Shown: one piece after another, positions 30,800-40,525 of the stretch | Numbering within the stretch: position 1 is the first letter of the stretch | Layout of the letters: each line of letters starts with the position of its first letter | Source of the DNA: Algoriphagus alkaliphilus | GTDB lineage: Bacteria; Bacteroidota; Bacteroidia; Cytophagales; Cyclobacteriaceae | Assembly: GCF_900103735.1 (NCBI RefSeq) | Contig: NZ_FMXE01000018.1 | Span: 33,404-97,403, forward strand | Direction of reading: 5' to 3' | Length of the DNA stretch: 64,000 nt | Translations under genes and position numbers: made by a program | Notes under the pieces: model-generated | Databases searched by the model: none | What the model was told of the DNA's origin: nothing | Seen by the model: the letters and a program-made list of their open reading frames with translations, nothing else

Positions 30800-32092
30800 T
30801 TACTTCTTCTTTTTCTGGGCAGCCATCCATTCCATGATCGTGACCGGACGACCTTTCAACATAACAGGCGAACCGTCAAAATCAGTGCGGGCAACATTGG
30901 CGTGACTATAAATCCAGGACCAGTGTCCATTGTATCTGAAATTTTCTCCCCCATAAAATCCCGTGATATCAGTAACGTTGTCGTAGTAAGTGAATACTAC
31001 ATTCTTTGCACCAGCTTGCTTCAATCTGTGATAAAGAGGCACTACCGTTTCGTCGGGTTTGGTGGTCATGTCATCCTTGGAATGCACAAACCACATCGGC
31101 ACATTCTTGATCTTTTGAACCTGAGCATCAGTGATAAACTCATTGTTGTAAGCCAAGGCAGAAATGTAGCCTGCGGCAAAGTAATCCGGATGTTCCAAAA
31201 TAAGCTTTAGGGACATGTATCCACCATTAGAGCAGCCTCCGACGTAGATTCGGGTCGGATCGATTTGGGGATTTTTGGCAACATAGTCCTGAATCAAAGC
31301 AAAAACAGCGGCATTGTAAATATCATTTGTCTGTCCACGGGTCATTCCTTCTCCGGCATTCATCCAGAAAGTCGGAGTCTGAGGAATCAGCACATAAGCC
31401 CCTCCAAAAAGAACCTGAATCTCCGGCGAAGCGTAATTAAATGCCTTATTCCCCATCATGGCGATAGTGGGGTCTGTACCTCCTTCTCCTCCCCCATGCA
31501 GCCAGATAATCAGGGGTGCCTTATCCTTGCTGCCCTTAGGTGCAAAAGCGCCATAAGTCAAGGTGGTGTTTTGATGCGTGAATGTACCGGTCAAGTCAAA
31601 TTCGTCAACGATTGATCGGATCCGTCCAATCTCCTGATTCCAGACCTTACCTGATTTTGAACTCACTACAGTGAGACCATAATCTATCCAGATATTTGAG
31701 GCCCGAGTGCCCATACGCATGTATTGAATTGGCGAACCCAATGGTTGGACGGGGCTTACGGAGAGTACTAAAGTCACAAAATTGCCTTCATCCTTCCTTG
31801 AGCCATTTTCGTCGGAAGCAAAAGCGTAGACGACACTTCGTTTTCCTGAACTTTGCGCAGCTGGAATCTCCCCTTCTTTTGAGCTGCGGTTCACAAACAC
31901 TTCAAAATCTGCGGTATTTACCTCCTTCGCAGGCTGATCCATACTGAGGATCACTTTGTTCACTTGTGGCCCCCAGTCAAAGCCTTCGATTACCAGCTTG
32001 TAGGTTCCGGGAGTTGGAGGATCACTTTCCAGTGCCATCAGAAGGAAAGGAGACAGAAACAGAAAGAGTGTCAAGAGTAGGTATTTTTTCAT
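30800..32092 (-). CDS. Secreted alpha/beta-hydrolase esterase
   Basis: 430 residues. A signal peptide (MKKYLLLTLFLFLSPFLLMA) directs export. Residues 25-165 form a beta-rich N-terminal domain. The hydrolase domain then begins near APLIIWLHGGGEGG (oxyanion region). The nucleophile Ser is in YVGGCSNGGYMSL, the Asp in FVHSKDDMTT, and the His in NGHWSWIYSH. This architecture matches the PHB-depolymerase/feruloyl-esterase-like prolyl oligopeptidase relatives of Bacteroidota. The substrate is probably an ester in environmental polymers. Two hairpins follow the gene. ATG start at 32092. Confidence 0.85.
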   Translation of the reverse strand: MKKYLLLTLFLFLSPFLLMALESDPPTPGTYKLVIEGFDWGPQVNKVILSMDQPAKEVNTADFEVFVNRSSKEGEIPAAQSSGKRSVVYAFASDENGSRKDEGNFVTLVLSVSPVQPLGSPIQYMRMGTRASNIWIDYGLTVVSSKSGKVWNQEIGRIRSIVDEFDLTGTFTHQNTTLTYGAFAPKGSKDKAPLIIWLHGGGEGGTDPTIAMMGNKAFNYASPEIQVLFGGAYVLIPQTPTFWMNAGEGMTRGQTNDIYNAAVFALIQDYVAKNPQIDPTRIYVGGCSNGGYMSLKLILEHPDYFAAGYISALAYNNEFITDAQVQKIKNVPMWFVHSKDDMTTKPDETVVPLYHRLKQAGAKNVVFTYYDNVTDITGFYGGENFRYNGHWSWIYSHANVARTDFDGSPVMLKGRPVTIMEWMAAQKKKK

Positions 32093-32209
32093 TCTATAAT
32101 AGGTTATGGGTTTGGTTGATTACGTGATTGAAATTCAAGAAAGAATAATTCATCTCACAGGAAATTATTCAAAAGGCGAAAATCAGATTTATCGCTTTGG
32201 CTTTCCGAC

Positions 32210-33901
32210 TTATTTGATATTGCCTTTCTTAAGCTCATTCACTGCATAATCCACCGCCCTAGCGGTCAGGGCCATGTAGGTGATGGAGGGATTTTGTGTT
32301 CCGGTAGAAGTCATGCAAGCCCCGTCAGTCACAAAAACATTGGGAGCCAAATGCATTTGATTAAATCCATTTAGGATGGATGTTTTAGGGTCTCTTCCCA
32401 TTCTTGCTCCGCCCATTTCGTGAATATCCAAGCCCGGTGCCTGACCGCTGTCTGATTTTCGGATATTGGTGCAACCCGCTTTGGTGAGCATTTCCTCAGC
32501 CTGTTCGAGAAAATCCTTCAGCAATCGCTCATCATTCGAATCGTATGCCACATCAATTTTCAGTAGGGGAATGCCCCATTGGTCTTTTTGACCGGTGCTG
32601 AGCGTAACGGCATTGGTTTCTTTTGGAATCGTCTCTCCCTGCATCATCATATAAACAGACCAGGGTCCGGGAACTGAATTGGCTTCCTTGAATTCTGGTC
32701 CAAACGACATATTTCGAGCCCCGCCCCATCCAGATCTCCCGGCGGTGTAGAAGCTCATATACCCCCGTTGAAAGTCCATTTCCTGCTTTTTCACATTCCT
32801 GAAATTTGGAAGCATCACCGCCGTAGGCCGTCTTCCTGAATAGTATTTATCCTCAAATCCCTCGAAACCAGCGTTGAGCGAGCCGCGGTAATTATGAAAG
32901 GCAATGTATTTTCCCAATACGCCGGAATCATTTCCCAGACCATTTGGGAATCTGTTGGAAGTCGAATTCAAAAGGATGAGGTTGGTGTTCAGCGCCGCGG
33001 CATTTAGGAAAATAACATTGGCGAAGTATTCTGCGGCAACATTTGTCACCCGGTCAATAACCCTTACGCCGGTGACTTTCCCTTTTTGATCATCCCATAT
33101 CAGGGAATGAACCACAGCATCTGGGCGAAGGCTGAGATTTCCGGTTTTTGCGGCCTTTGGCAAGGTGGATGAATTGCTACTGAAGTATCCTCCAAAAGGA
33201 CAGCCACGGTAACATTGATTTCGGGCCATACATTTTCCCCTTCCTTGGGCCAGATGAACTTCATTAGGCTGGGTGAGGTGAGCACAACGCCCGATGACAA
33301 ATTTTCGGTCGCCGTAAGCGTCCAAAATCCGCTTTTGAATTTCCTTCTCCACACAATTCATTTCCCAGGCTGGCAAAAACTCCCCATCGGGCAAGGTTTC
33401 CAGCCCATCGTAATTCCCGCTGATGCCGACAAATTTTTCCACATAACTGTACCAGGGGGCGATGTCCTCATACCGAATTGGCCAATCCACGGCAAAGCCA
33501 TCCCGACCCGGTCCTTCAAAATCAAATTTGCTCCATCGCTGTGTTTGTCTTGCCCAAATTAGTGACTTCCCCCCTACCTGATATCCACGCACCCAATCAA
33601 AGGGTTTTTCCTGCACATAAGGATGTTCGGAATCTTTGACAAAAAAATGCTCCGTGTCTTCTTTGTAGGCATAGCAGCGATTGACAACGGGATTTTCAAG
33701 TTTATCTGCTTTGGTAATTTGATTGCGATGCGGCATATCCCAGGGATTGGAAGTCATCGTTGGGTAATCCTTCAGATGCTCCACTTGTCTTCCCCGTTCA
33801 AGTACAAGGGTTTTCAAACCTTTTTCACAAAGTTCTTTCGCCGCCCAGCCTCCGGAAATGCCTGAGCCTACTACAATAGCGTCGTATTGATTCGAATTCA
33901 T
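32210..33901 (-). CDS. GMC-family FAD-dependent oxidoreductase
   Basis: 563 residues. The N-terminal FAD-binding motif is YDAIVVGSGISGGWAAKELC. The second GMC block is YQVGGKSLIWARQTQRW, and a Cys-rich insert (CMARNQCYRGCPFGG) is typical of the gluconate/sorbose-type branch. The C-terminus has the catalytic-region DIHEMGGARMG and NPSITYMALTARAVDYA. It probably oxidises a sugar or sugar alcohol. The usual small gluconate-dehydrogenase-type partner subunit is not present next to it, and no twin-arginine signal is seen. Confidence 0.9.
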   Translation of the reverse strand: MNSNQYDAIVVGSGISGGWAAKELCEKGLKTLVLERGRQVEHLKDYPTMTSNPWDMPHRNQITKADKLENPVVNRCYAYKEDTEHFFVKDSEHPYVQEKPFDWVRGYQVGGKSLIWARQTQRWSKFDFEGPGRDGFAVDWPIRYEDIAPWYSYVEKFVGISGNYDGLETLPDGEFLPAWEMNCVEKEIQKRILDAYGDRKFVIGRCAHLTQPNEVHLAQGRGKCMARNQCYRGCPFGGYFSSNSSTLPKAAKTGNLSLRPDAVVHSLIWDDQKGKVTGVRVIDRVTNVAAEYFANVIFLNAAALNTNLILLNSTSNRFPNGLGNDSGVLGKYIAFHNYRGSLNAGFEGFEDKYYSGRRPTAVMLPNFRNVKKQEMDFQRGYMSFYTAGRSGWGGARNMSFGPEFKEANSVPGPWSVYMMMQGETIPKETNAVTLSTGQKDQWGIPLLKIDVAYDSNDERLLKDFLEQAEEMLTKAGCTNIRKSDSGQAPGLDIHEMGGARMGRDPKTSILNGFNQMHLAPNVFVTDGACMTSTGTQNPSITYMALTARAVDYAVNELKKGNIK

Positions 33902-34187
33902 GAAAGAAAAATAAGCGTTTGTGCGCGGACTTTTAAGAAAATTTCGATTAAAAAGTAAGGATGTTGGGGAGTAATGGGGTTGGGAGGTTTGGGGGTTAAT
34001 AGTTATTAGTTATTGGGATATTGGTTTCCTCCTAGATCTATTCTTTGCAAACGGTCGACTTCCTTGGTCCACGGCTGGGGGTGCTTGGATTGGGGTATAG
34101 TCATATCCTGGCACTTAAGTTCGCCCCTATTCTTATGTCTATACAAGTTGCAGGCCTGGATGGTTTTGAGCGGTATAGTATTTTCGA

Positions 34188-35432
34188 CTATTCGTATCGC
34201 AGCGATTCAATTGGATCCAATTTACTGGCTTTATAGGCAGGAATGTAACCTGCCAACAATCCAACTATGATACAAATCACAAAAGAAATGATCATCCATA
34301 GCCAGGGGATCAAAAATCCTCCCGGCCCGATAAAATTGGCAATAAGGTTTCCTATTCCTATTCCGAGCAGCATCCCAAAAATCCCTCCGATCATACAGAT
34401 CACGATAGCCTCTATCAAAAATTGCTGACGGATTCGAAGTGGGGTCGCTCCGAGTGCCTTTCTGATCCCGATCTCTCGGGTTCGCTCAGTCACCGAGACC
34501 AGCATGATGTTCATCAATCCGATCGAAGCTCCGAGGAGTGTGATAAAACCGATGCCAAAACCACCAATTCGAAGATATCCAGCTACCTCTTCCAAACTTT
34601 CGGCAACAGATTCACTCTTGGTCAACTCAAATGAATCCTCCTGTCCAACCCTGTCCTGACGGACTTTCCGCATAATGCCGATTGCCTGTCCCATTTCGTA
34701 ATCCAGCTTTCCGGGATCTGAGGCCACCCCTGTGATTCGATAATTGAAGGTTCCTCTTTTATCCAATCGGGAAGCATTTTCGATTGGAATCAAAATCTGC
34801 CGATCGGCACCTTGATCTTGGCCTACCCCTCCCTGCTTATCCAACACCCCTACAACCGTGTAAGGACGTCCCAAAAAAGTAATTTTTTGATTAATTGGAT
34901 CTTCTCCCGGTTCGAAGAGAAGTTCTTCAATTTCCCTACCGATGATCGCAACGGAATTACCATAGCGGATCTCCATATTGCTGAAATTTCGGCCTTTCGT
35001 AAGTTTCATTGCTTTGATTGAAAGGTAATTTTCATCTCCCCCTCTGATTCTGGTATTTGGATTTGTTTTTTTAGACCCTCTTTTCACTTCAGCAGCTCCG
35101 GATACGACATTAAAAACAGTCGAAATTCCGATTGCACTATAATCTTCTTTGAATTTTTGAGCTTCCCTGAAGGTGACACTCGGGTAGTTTTTTTCCGTTT
35201 TCCCATCCTGCACCACCCTGCCGCCACTGAAGCCCTTATTTCTGATGTCAAATGAATTGGCTCCCAGGCCGGCAAAACTTTCAGCAATCTGAGCCTTGAT
35301 TCCATCAATGGCTGTCAGCATTCCAACCAAAGAAGATATTCCGATCGCGATAATCGCGCCTGTGAGTACGGTGCGAAGTAAATGGACTTTCACTGAGTTG
35401 AGCGCCTCGCGGATATTTTCGATCAGATTCAT
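34188..35432 (-). CDS. ABC transporter permease, MacB/FtsX type
   Basis: 414 residues. One N-terminal membrane segment (TVLTGAIIAIGISSLVGML) is followed by a large periplasmic MacB_PCD domain (residues 45-285) and three C-terminal membrane segments of the FtsX domain, with the signature TERTREIGIRKALGATPLRI. MacB-type permeases work as mechanotransmitters in efflux or lipoprotein-related export together with an ATPase. No ATPase gene adjoins it, so it must be encoded elsewhere. ATG start at 35432. Confidence 0.9.
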   Translation of the reverse strand: MNLIENIREALNSVKVHLLRTVLTGAIIAIGISSLVGMLTAIDGIKAQIAESFAGLGANSFDIRNKGFSGGRVVQDGKTEKNYPSVTFREAQKFKEDYSAIGISTVFNVVSGAAEVKRGSKKTNPNTRIRGGDENYLSIKAMKLTKGRNFSNMEIRYGNSVAIIGREIEELLFEPGEDPINQKITFLGRPYTVVGVLDKQGGVGQDQGADRQILIPIENASRLDKRGTFNYRITGVASDPGKLDYEMGQAIGIMRKVRQDRVGQEDSFELTKSESVAESLEEVAGYLRIGGFGIGFITLLGASIGLMNIMLVSVTERTREIGIRKALGATPLRIRQQFLIEAIVICMIGGIFGMLLGIGIGNLIANFIGPGGFLIPWLWMIISFVICIIVGLLAGYIPAYKASKLDPIESLRYE

Positions 35433-35602
35433 GGATTGTTCGTTTTAGAACAGCTTTTGGAAAAATTGCTATTTGACAGCATTAATAATAAGCAAATACG
35501 GTAGAAATGGTGATTTGAAAAGGAATATTTAACTAAATACTCAACTAAAACCATCAAAGTGGTTGAATATATCAAAGGTCTTCATCACAGCTGAATCTAG
35601 CC

Positions 35603-36214
35603 TTAATGCATCCGATCACCCCGAACTACCATGTTTTTCAGCACCTTGGCCTCATAGTCCAGCCATTCCTTCCATCGTGCAGTGACTTTTTCGGGATCCT
35701 GGTACTTTTTTGCCAACTCGAGGAAGGTCACAAAATGTCCTGCTTCTGAAATCATCAATTCATAATAGAACTTTTGAAGTTCCTGATCAGCAATATTTTT
35801 GGAGAGAAGTTTAAACCGTTCACAACTCCGCGCTTCGATCAGTGCATTCATCAGCAAATGCTCCGTAAGCTGTTGGTTGCGACTTCCTCCTTTTTTGACA
35901 AATTCATTGAGTTTGATCACGTAATTGTCTTTGCGGGGAAATCCAAATTTCATCCCACGTTTCCTTAGCTGTTCCAAAACCCGCTCAAAATGTCCCCATT
36001 CTTCAGCGACAATCGGGGTCAGAGTATCTACCAATTCATCCAAATCATTGAACCGAAGAATCAAACTGATGCAGGATGAAGCTGCCTTTTGTTCGCAATA
36101 GGCATGATCCACCAAGATCTCTTCGATTTGCATTTCTGGTATTCCCACCCATCGTGGATCTGTAGGCAGCTTCAGGTGAAGCATTTTTTGTCTGGTGCTT
36201 TCTTCCCAAGTCAT
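35603..36214 (-). CDS. miaE: tRNA-(ms2io6A)-hydroxylase
   Basis: 203 residues. It hydroxylates the 2-methylthio-isopentenyl-A37 of tRNA using a non-heme di-iron centre. Iron-ligand segments are visible as ILVDHAYCEQKAASSCISL, IVAEEWGHFERVLEQL, LIEARSCERFKLL and LMISEAGHFVTFLELA, giving two E...ExxH sets. Length fits the family. It stands alone between the permease and the porin gene. Confidence 0.92.
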   Translation of the reverse strand: MTWEESTRQKMLHLKLPTDPRWVGIPEMQIEEILVDHAYCEQKAASSCISLILRFNDLDELVDTLTPIVAEEWGHFERVLEQLRKRGMKFGFPRKDNYVIKLNEFVKKGGSRNQQLTEHLLMNALIEARSCERFKLLSKNIADQELQKFYYELMISEAGHFVTFLELAKKYQDPEKVTARWKEWLDYEAKVLKNMVVRGDRMH

Positions 36215-36367
36215 CTGGATTTTGGATTTGTGAATTCGGATTTCGGATAGTGTAAACTTTTCGGCATTCGATGTTCAAAATTAACTATTTATTATTTCTG
36301 AAATTTCGAAAACCAAATGCATAATATCGAATTTAGAAGTGGCCCTTTGTTCAAATCAAATCTCTGT

Positions 36368-38338
36368 TCAATCAAACAAATACCAAGTAATCCCCAAGTC
36401 CAAAAAGGATTTGTAGCCCGTGTAATCAGGGGTGACAAAATACCCCTCTTGCCGCATAAACCCTGCATTGAGATGGTTGTATTTGAATAACACCCGAGTT
36501 CGATTGATTCGGAAATCAAGAAATAAATCTGCCACAGGATAGGCATATACCTCGAAGGTATTCTGCAGGTGGAACTGCTGGAAGGAAGGATTATAGGCCT
36601 CTGCGAAATAGGAGGATTTATATCGAATGTCAATCCCCAGCTGTACAAACACATTTTCGTCAAACATCGGACTGTCGAAATAGAATCTGGTATTTCCAAA
36701 AAACCGGGGAATTCTGAAATTATCCGCTCCTGCCCCCGTCACCTCTGTGTAGACTATCTCTGCATCAAGTCGGAATTTCTTTCCTATCTGCACATTGGCA
36801 ATTAGTCCCGGCATCAGCATAAATGCCTCCCCGGAGGATTGCGTGGCAATTTTTTGTTCGTTAAAAAATACATAATTGTTTACCCTATTGATGGTCACAT
36901 TCGGTCTCAAGCTCAGGCGATCCAAATCCACTTTGATTCTGCCTTTGATTTGGTCTACGCCTATGTTGTTGAAATCATTATCCCACTGGTAGTGATTGCC
37001 ATAATAAATTTGCTGAAGCGAAGTAGGCTTGTAGAGAGCCTTAGTATATTCTAATTCCAGCCAAGGGGAAACAAACAAGCCATGAATCCGAAAAGCACCG
37101 GGAATTAAATATTCTCCATCTGCACTGATTGACCACTTTTCAGAGAGTTTACCAATCAATTCCCCTCCGATGTACAGCTCGTTGAAGGATTGTCTTTCAG
37201 TTGGGAAAAAAGGACTTTCCATCCTTCCATTTCTAAACCGGGTGAATGCATTGTAGTAGAATCCTTTGTAAGAACCCTTTACACCGACCTCATTTCTCCA
37301 CTCTGCAAAATCGCTTTTGTTAAGTGTAGTGTCTTGCTGGTTATTAAGCCTCTCCCGATTGAAAAAGAGCGAGTCGGAGGTATTCAGGGCGGACTCAAAA
37401 AGGATGTTTTGGTTTTTCCGGTCCAGCGTGTGATAAATCTGAAGTCCATTGCCCAATTTGTATTCATGATATACATGATAATCCTGCCTCAGGTCTCTGG
37501 CACGTGAGTTTTGGAGCCAAACTTTAGCATCCTCATACGTGAAATAAAGCGAGGTAGGATCTACTTCCGGAGGGATGATGCCTCCTATTTCGGAAACCTC
37601 ATGCTTCATTCTGGAAAATGATCCCAATAGCCAATACCGACCATTTTCTGACCGGTAATTGGTGTGAAATGAATAGGCATTTTGCTCCGTCATATTATCA
37701 TCTCTTCTCACAGGATTAAGAGTTTTTCGGACTCTTTGTGTGTTAAACTCCAGTCCAAGATTCCAGCGTGGTGTCACATTTCGCGCAAAAGCAAGGTCAA
37801 GCATATTCCGGTTTCCCCCACCAAAAAAGGCAGACATCTCAGTGAATGGGGATTTGGTATCAAAATACCTACGTTTTGCCGGATCCCTGAAATACAAATC
37901 ATAGCCATGAAATCCAGAGCTGAGCCCAATTAACTCCGGGACTTCATAGAATACCGGTTTTGCTGCAGTTCCGATATTCCCGAGGTCTTGATATTTCCAA
38001 TTTGTTTTAGCTACAGGATCGTAATTATGGAAATTATTCAAAAGCGTGTCTTGCTCGTAAAGCTGGAGTCGGTTACGCTTAAGGTCTTTTTCGAAAAAAT
38101 AAAGAGACGTTTTTGGCCCATAGACCTGTCGGGTGCTGTCGTCCAAAAGTGGTCTTCTGCCGTCAGTCTCTTCTTGTCCCTCCTGTTCTGTCAACTCACG
38201 GACTTGTCTGGGATTTTGGCCCATTCCTGTATTTTGACCCTGCGAAATTGGCCGTTGTGGGATCGGACGCTGGGCAATCAGAGCCTGGAGTCCCAATAAA
38301 GAAAATAGAAACACGAAGACTAAACCTTTCCTGAACAC
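36368..38338 (-). CDS. Putative outer-membrane porin (Porin_10-like)
   Basis: 656 residues. The signal peptide is MFRKGLVFVFLFSLLGLQAL, after which a Gln/Pro/Arg-rich segment leads into a beta-rich body of alternating hydrophobic strands, ending in the aromatic FLDLGITWYLFD typical of outer-membrane barrels. This matches the Bacteroidota putative porin family. The start is GTG at 38338, overlapping the lpxK 3' end by 19 nt, and no in-frame ATG precedes the signal peptide. Transport specificity is unknown; the overlap suggests co-translation with lpxK. Confidence 0.85.
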   Translation of the reverse strand: MFRKGLVFVFLFSLLGLQALIAQRPIPQRPISQGQNTGMGQNPRQVRELTEQEGQEETDGRRPLLDDSTRQVYGPKTSLYFFEKDLKRNRLQLYEQDTLLNNFHNYDPVAKTNWKYQDLGNIGTAAKPVFYEVPELIGLSSGFHGYDLYFRDPAKRRYFDTKSPFTEMSAFFGGGNRNMLDLAFARNVTPRWNLGLEFNTQRVRKTLNPVRRDDNMTEQNAYSFHTNYRSENGRYWLLGSFSRMKHEVSEIGGIIPPEVDPTSLYFTYEDAKVWLQNSRARDLRQDYHVYHEYKLGNGLQIYHTLDRKNQNILFESALNTSDSLFFNRERLNNQQDTTLNKSDFAEWRNEVGVKGSYKGFYYNAFTRFRNGRMESPFFPTERQSFNELYIGGELIGKLSEKWSISADGEYLIPGAFRIHGLFVSPWLELEYTKALYKPTSLQQIYYGNHYQWDNDFNNIGVDQIKGRIKVDLDRLSLRPNVTINRVNNYVFFNEQKIATQSSGEAFMLMPGLIANVQIGKKFRLDAEIVYTEVTGAGADNFRIPRFFGNTRFYFDSPMFDENVFVQLGIDIRYKSSYFAEAYNPSFQQFHLQNTFEVYAYPVADLFLDFRINRTRVLFKYNHLNAGFMRQEGYFVTPDYTGYKSFLDLGITWYLFD

Positions 38339-39381
38339 TTTTTTGTGAATTTTTCCCGGATGTGACTTAGCAACATTTGCTTGTCTTCTGATTCAAATTT
38401 TGCTTCGATGGGAAGTACAAAAATCGGAATTTCCCCCAAAAATCCCCGATTTGACAAAGATTTAAGTTTGACTGCATCTTTTTCTGTAGTGAGTAAAACG
38501 GGCCTTTCACTTTTGTGTTTGTCCCCCATCTCTTGAATTTTATTGAGGTCACCGGCTTGATACTGGTGATGATCTGGAAAAGTTAGAACATCCAACAGTT
38601 TAAATCGACTTTTGCAATAAGAAATCAAAGGAAGGTCATTGGCCAAACCCGAAATCAGGATAATTGGCTCACGCAAGGGTTCAAAGTGATCCAGTGGGTA
38701 GGGATTTCCGTAGCCTATCTCTGAGAAAAAAACAGGTGTATCAGGTTTAATGTATGGCTTTAACCCGTGCCTGACTATTTGTTTTTGTGCCTGGGGCAGC
38801 TTTTCAGGACATTTCGTCACTACAATAATGTCAGCTCGTTTGGCACCATTTCGGCTTTCTCTCAATCGACCCATCGGCAATGGGAAGTCATTTGTAAAAA
38901 GGGACCCAAAAGGAGTCAGCAAACAATAAAAATCACCCTTCAACTTTCTGTGCTGAAAGGCATCATCCAATAGTACAATGTCGGTCATTGGAATACGGTG
39001 CGCAATTTTCTCCAAAGCGGAGACCCTGTCTTCTCCAACAAAAACAGGGATTTCAGCACCGAATTTTCGATAAATCTGGAGTGGCTCGTCACCAATTTCA
39101 CAGGGCTCACTGTCTCCTTTTGCTTGAATAAATCCTTTAGTCTTTCTCCCATAACCCCGGCTGAGACTGGCCAATTTAACTTCATCTCTCAGGTTTTTAA
39201 TCAGAAATTCAACCATTGGAGTCTTGCCTGTCCCTCCTACGCTGAGGTTTCCCACGATCAAGGTAGGAATGGGAGATTTGAAGCTTTTGAGAATTTGACG
39301 GTCATACAAAAAATTACGGACCTCAGTGATACCCCGAAATATCAGTGCAAAAGGAGCAAAAAGAAAGGCATACCACGGCAT
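38320..39381 (-). CDS. lpxK: Tetraacyldisaccharide 4'-kinase
   Basis: 353 residues. It phosphorylates the lipid A precursor at the 4' position on the inner membrane. The P-loop is GNLSVGGTGKTPMVEFL. The following SLSRGYGRKTKGF, DEPLQIYRKFG and VLLDDAFQHRKL blocks are diagnostic of LpxK. The N-terminus is hydrophobic (WYAFLFAPFALIF). It overlaps the porin gene by 19 nt downstream and is divergent from the nif3-like gene, with about 40 nt between start codons. Confidence 0.96.
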   Translation of the reverse strand: MPWYAFLFAPFALIFRGITEVRNFLYDRQILKSFKSPIPTLIVGNLSVGGTGKTPMVEFLIKNLRDEVKLASLSRGYGRKTKGFIQAKGDSEPCEIGDEPLQIYRKFGAEIPVFVGEDRVSALEKIAHRIPMTDIVLLDDAFQHRKLKGDFYCLLTPFGSLFTNDFPLPMGRLRESRNGAKRADIIVVTKCPEKLPQAQKQIVRHGLKPYIKPDTPVFFSEIGYGNPYPLDHFEPLREPIILISGLANDLPLISYCKSRFKLLDVLTFPDHHQYQAGDLNKIQEMGDKHKSERPVLLTTEKDAVKLKSLSNRGFLGEIPIFVLPIEAKFESEDKQMLLSHIREKFTKKCSGKV

Positions 39382-39394
39382 CGTCAGGAATTAC

Positions 39395-39402
39395 TATTTT
39401 TG
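39395..39402 (+). promoter_or_regulatory. Bacteroidota -7 box upstream of the Nif3-like gene
   Basis: TATTTTTG, an exact TAnnTTTG match, ends 19 nt before the ATG, within the 40-nt gap between the divergent lpxK and nif3-like genes. Confidence 0.5.
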
Positions 39403-39421
39403 ACCAAAGAAAAGAAAAATT

Positions 39422-40522
39422 ATGGGATACAGGATTCAGGATGTTATTTCTTGTTTGGAACAGTTGGCCCCATCGGCGTATCAGGAAAACTACGACAATG
39501 CAAGCTTGATCTGCGGTGATCGAAATGCTAAATTGAAGGGCATGGTCTGCTCACTTGATTGTACAGAGGCTGTGGTAGACGAAGCAATTAGCTTAGGCGC
39601 AAATTTGATCATTGCCCATCACCCGATCGTATTTAAGGGAATGAAAAGTTTAACCGGACGCAATTACGTAGAGCGGACAGTGATCAAAGCAATCAAAAAT
39701 GACATCGCCATATTTGCCATCCACACCAATCTGGATCACGTGGCATTAGGGGTAAACAAGCGAATTTGCGATCGGCTGGGGCTCATTAAAACCAAAATTC
39801 TCCAGCCAAAAAAGGAATTCCTCAACAAACTGGTATTCTTTGTCCCCTTGGAAGATAAAGGAAAGGTGCTGGACGCGGTTTTTGCAGCAGGAGCCGGACA
39901 AATCGGTGAATACAAGGATTGCTCCTTCCAGGTGGAAGGAATGGGTACCTTTACCCCTTCTGAAAATGCAAGACCACATATCGGGAAACCGGGAGTTCCA
40001 CAATTTGAAAAGGAAGTGAGAATAGAGGTGATTTTACCCACTTACCAAAGCAGCCGGGTCATTTCGGCCATGAAGAAAGTGCATCCCTACGAAGAGGTCG
40101 CTTTCTATCTTAGCACCTTAGAAAATGAAAATCAGAAGGTTGGGGCAGGGATGATCGGTCAATTGGAAAACCCAATGGACGGGCATGAATTTTTAAATTA
40201 TCTAAAGGAAAAAATGAACCTCAGGATACTTAAGTATACCGAATTGATTGATCGAAAAATAAGTAAGGTGGCTGTTTGCGGAGGGGCGGGAGTTTTTCTT
40301 CTCCCAGATGCCAAGCGATGCGGTGCAGACGTTTTTGTCACGGCTGATGTAAAGTATCACGAGTTTTTTGACGCAGAAGGTCAGCTTATCCTTTGCGATA
40401 TCGGACATTACGAGAGTGAAATTTTCACAAAAGAATTACTTGGGGAGCATTTGTCACAAAATTTCCCTAATATTGCACTCTATTTGACAAAAGTAGTTAC
40501 TAATCCCACATCCTACCGATAG
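39422..40522 (+). CDS. Nif3-like dinuclear metal centre hexameric protein
   Basis: 366 residues. Metal ligands are in LIIAHHPIVFKGMKSL and IHTNLDHV near the N-terminus, and in LILCDIGHYESEIFTKEL at the C-terminus. The middle insert (residues about 125-235, LVFFVPLEDKGKVLDAVFAA) is the NIF3 insert domain seen in longer homologues. It belongs to the GTP cyclohydrolase I type 2 family by name, but its function is not settled. The zinc-ribbon gene follows after 3 nt; the two form a conserved Bacteroidota pair and probably one transcript. Confidence 0.93.
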   Translation: MGYRIQDVISCLEQLAPSAYQENYDNASLICGDRNAKLKGMVCSLDCTEAVVDEAISLGANLIIAHHPIVFKGMKSLTGRNYVERTVIKAIKNDIAIFAIHTNLDHVALGVNKRICDRLGLIKTKILQPKKEFLNKLVFFVPLEDKGKVLDAVFAAGAGQIGEYKDCSFQVEGMGTFTPSENARPHIGKPGVPQFEKEVRIEVILPTYQSSRVISAMKKVHPYEEVAFYLSTLENENQKVGAGMIGQLENPMDGHEFLNYLKEKMNLRILKYTELIDRKISKVAVCGGAGVFLLPDAKRCGADVFVTADVKYHEFFDAEGQLILCDIGHYESEIFTKELLGEHLSQNFPNIALYLTKVVTNPTSYR

Positions 40523-40525
40523 TAC

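Noticed and set aside
36292..36699. 135-codon minus-strand frame
   Set aside because: It overlaps the end of the porin gene in another frame, and the barrel strands are in the porin frame.
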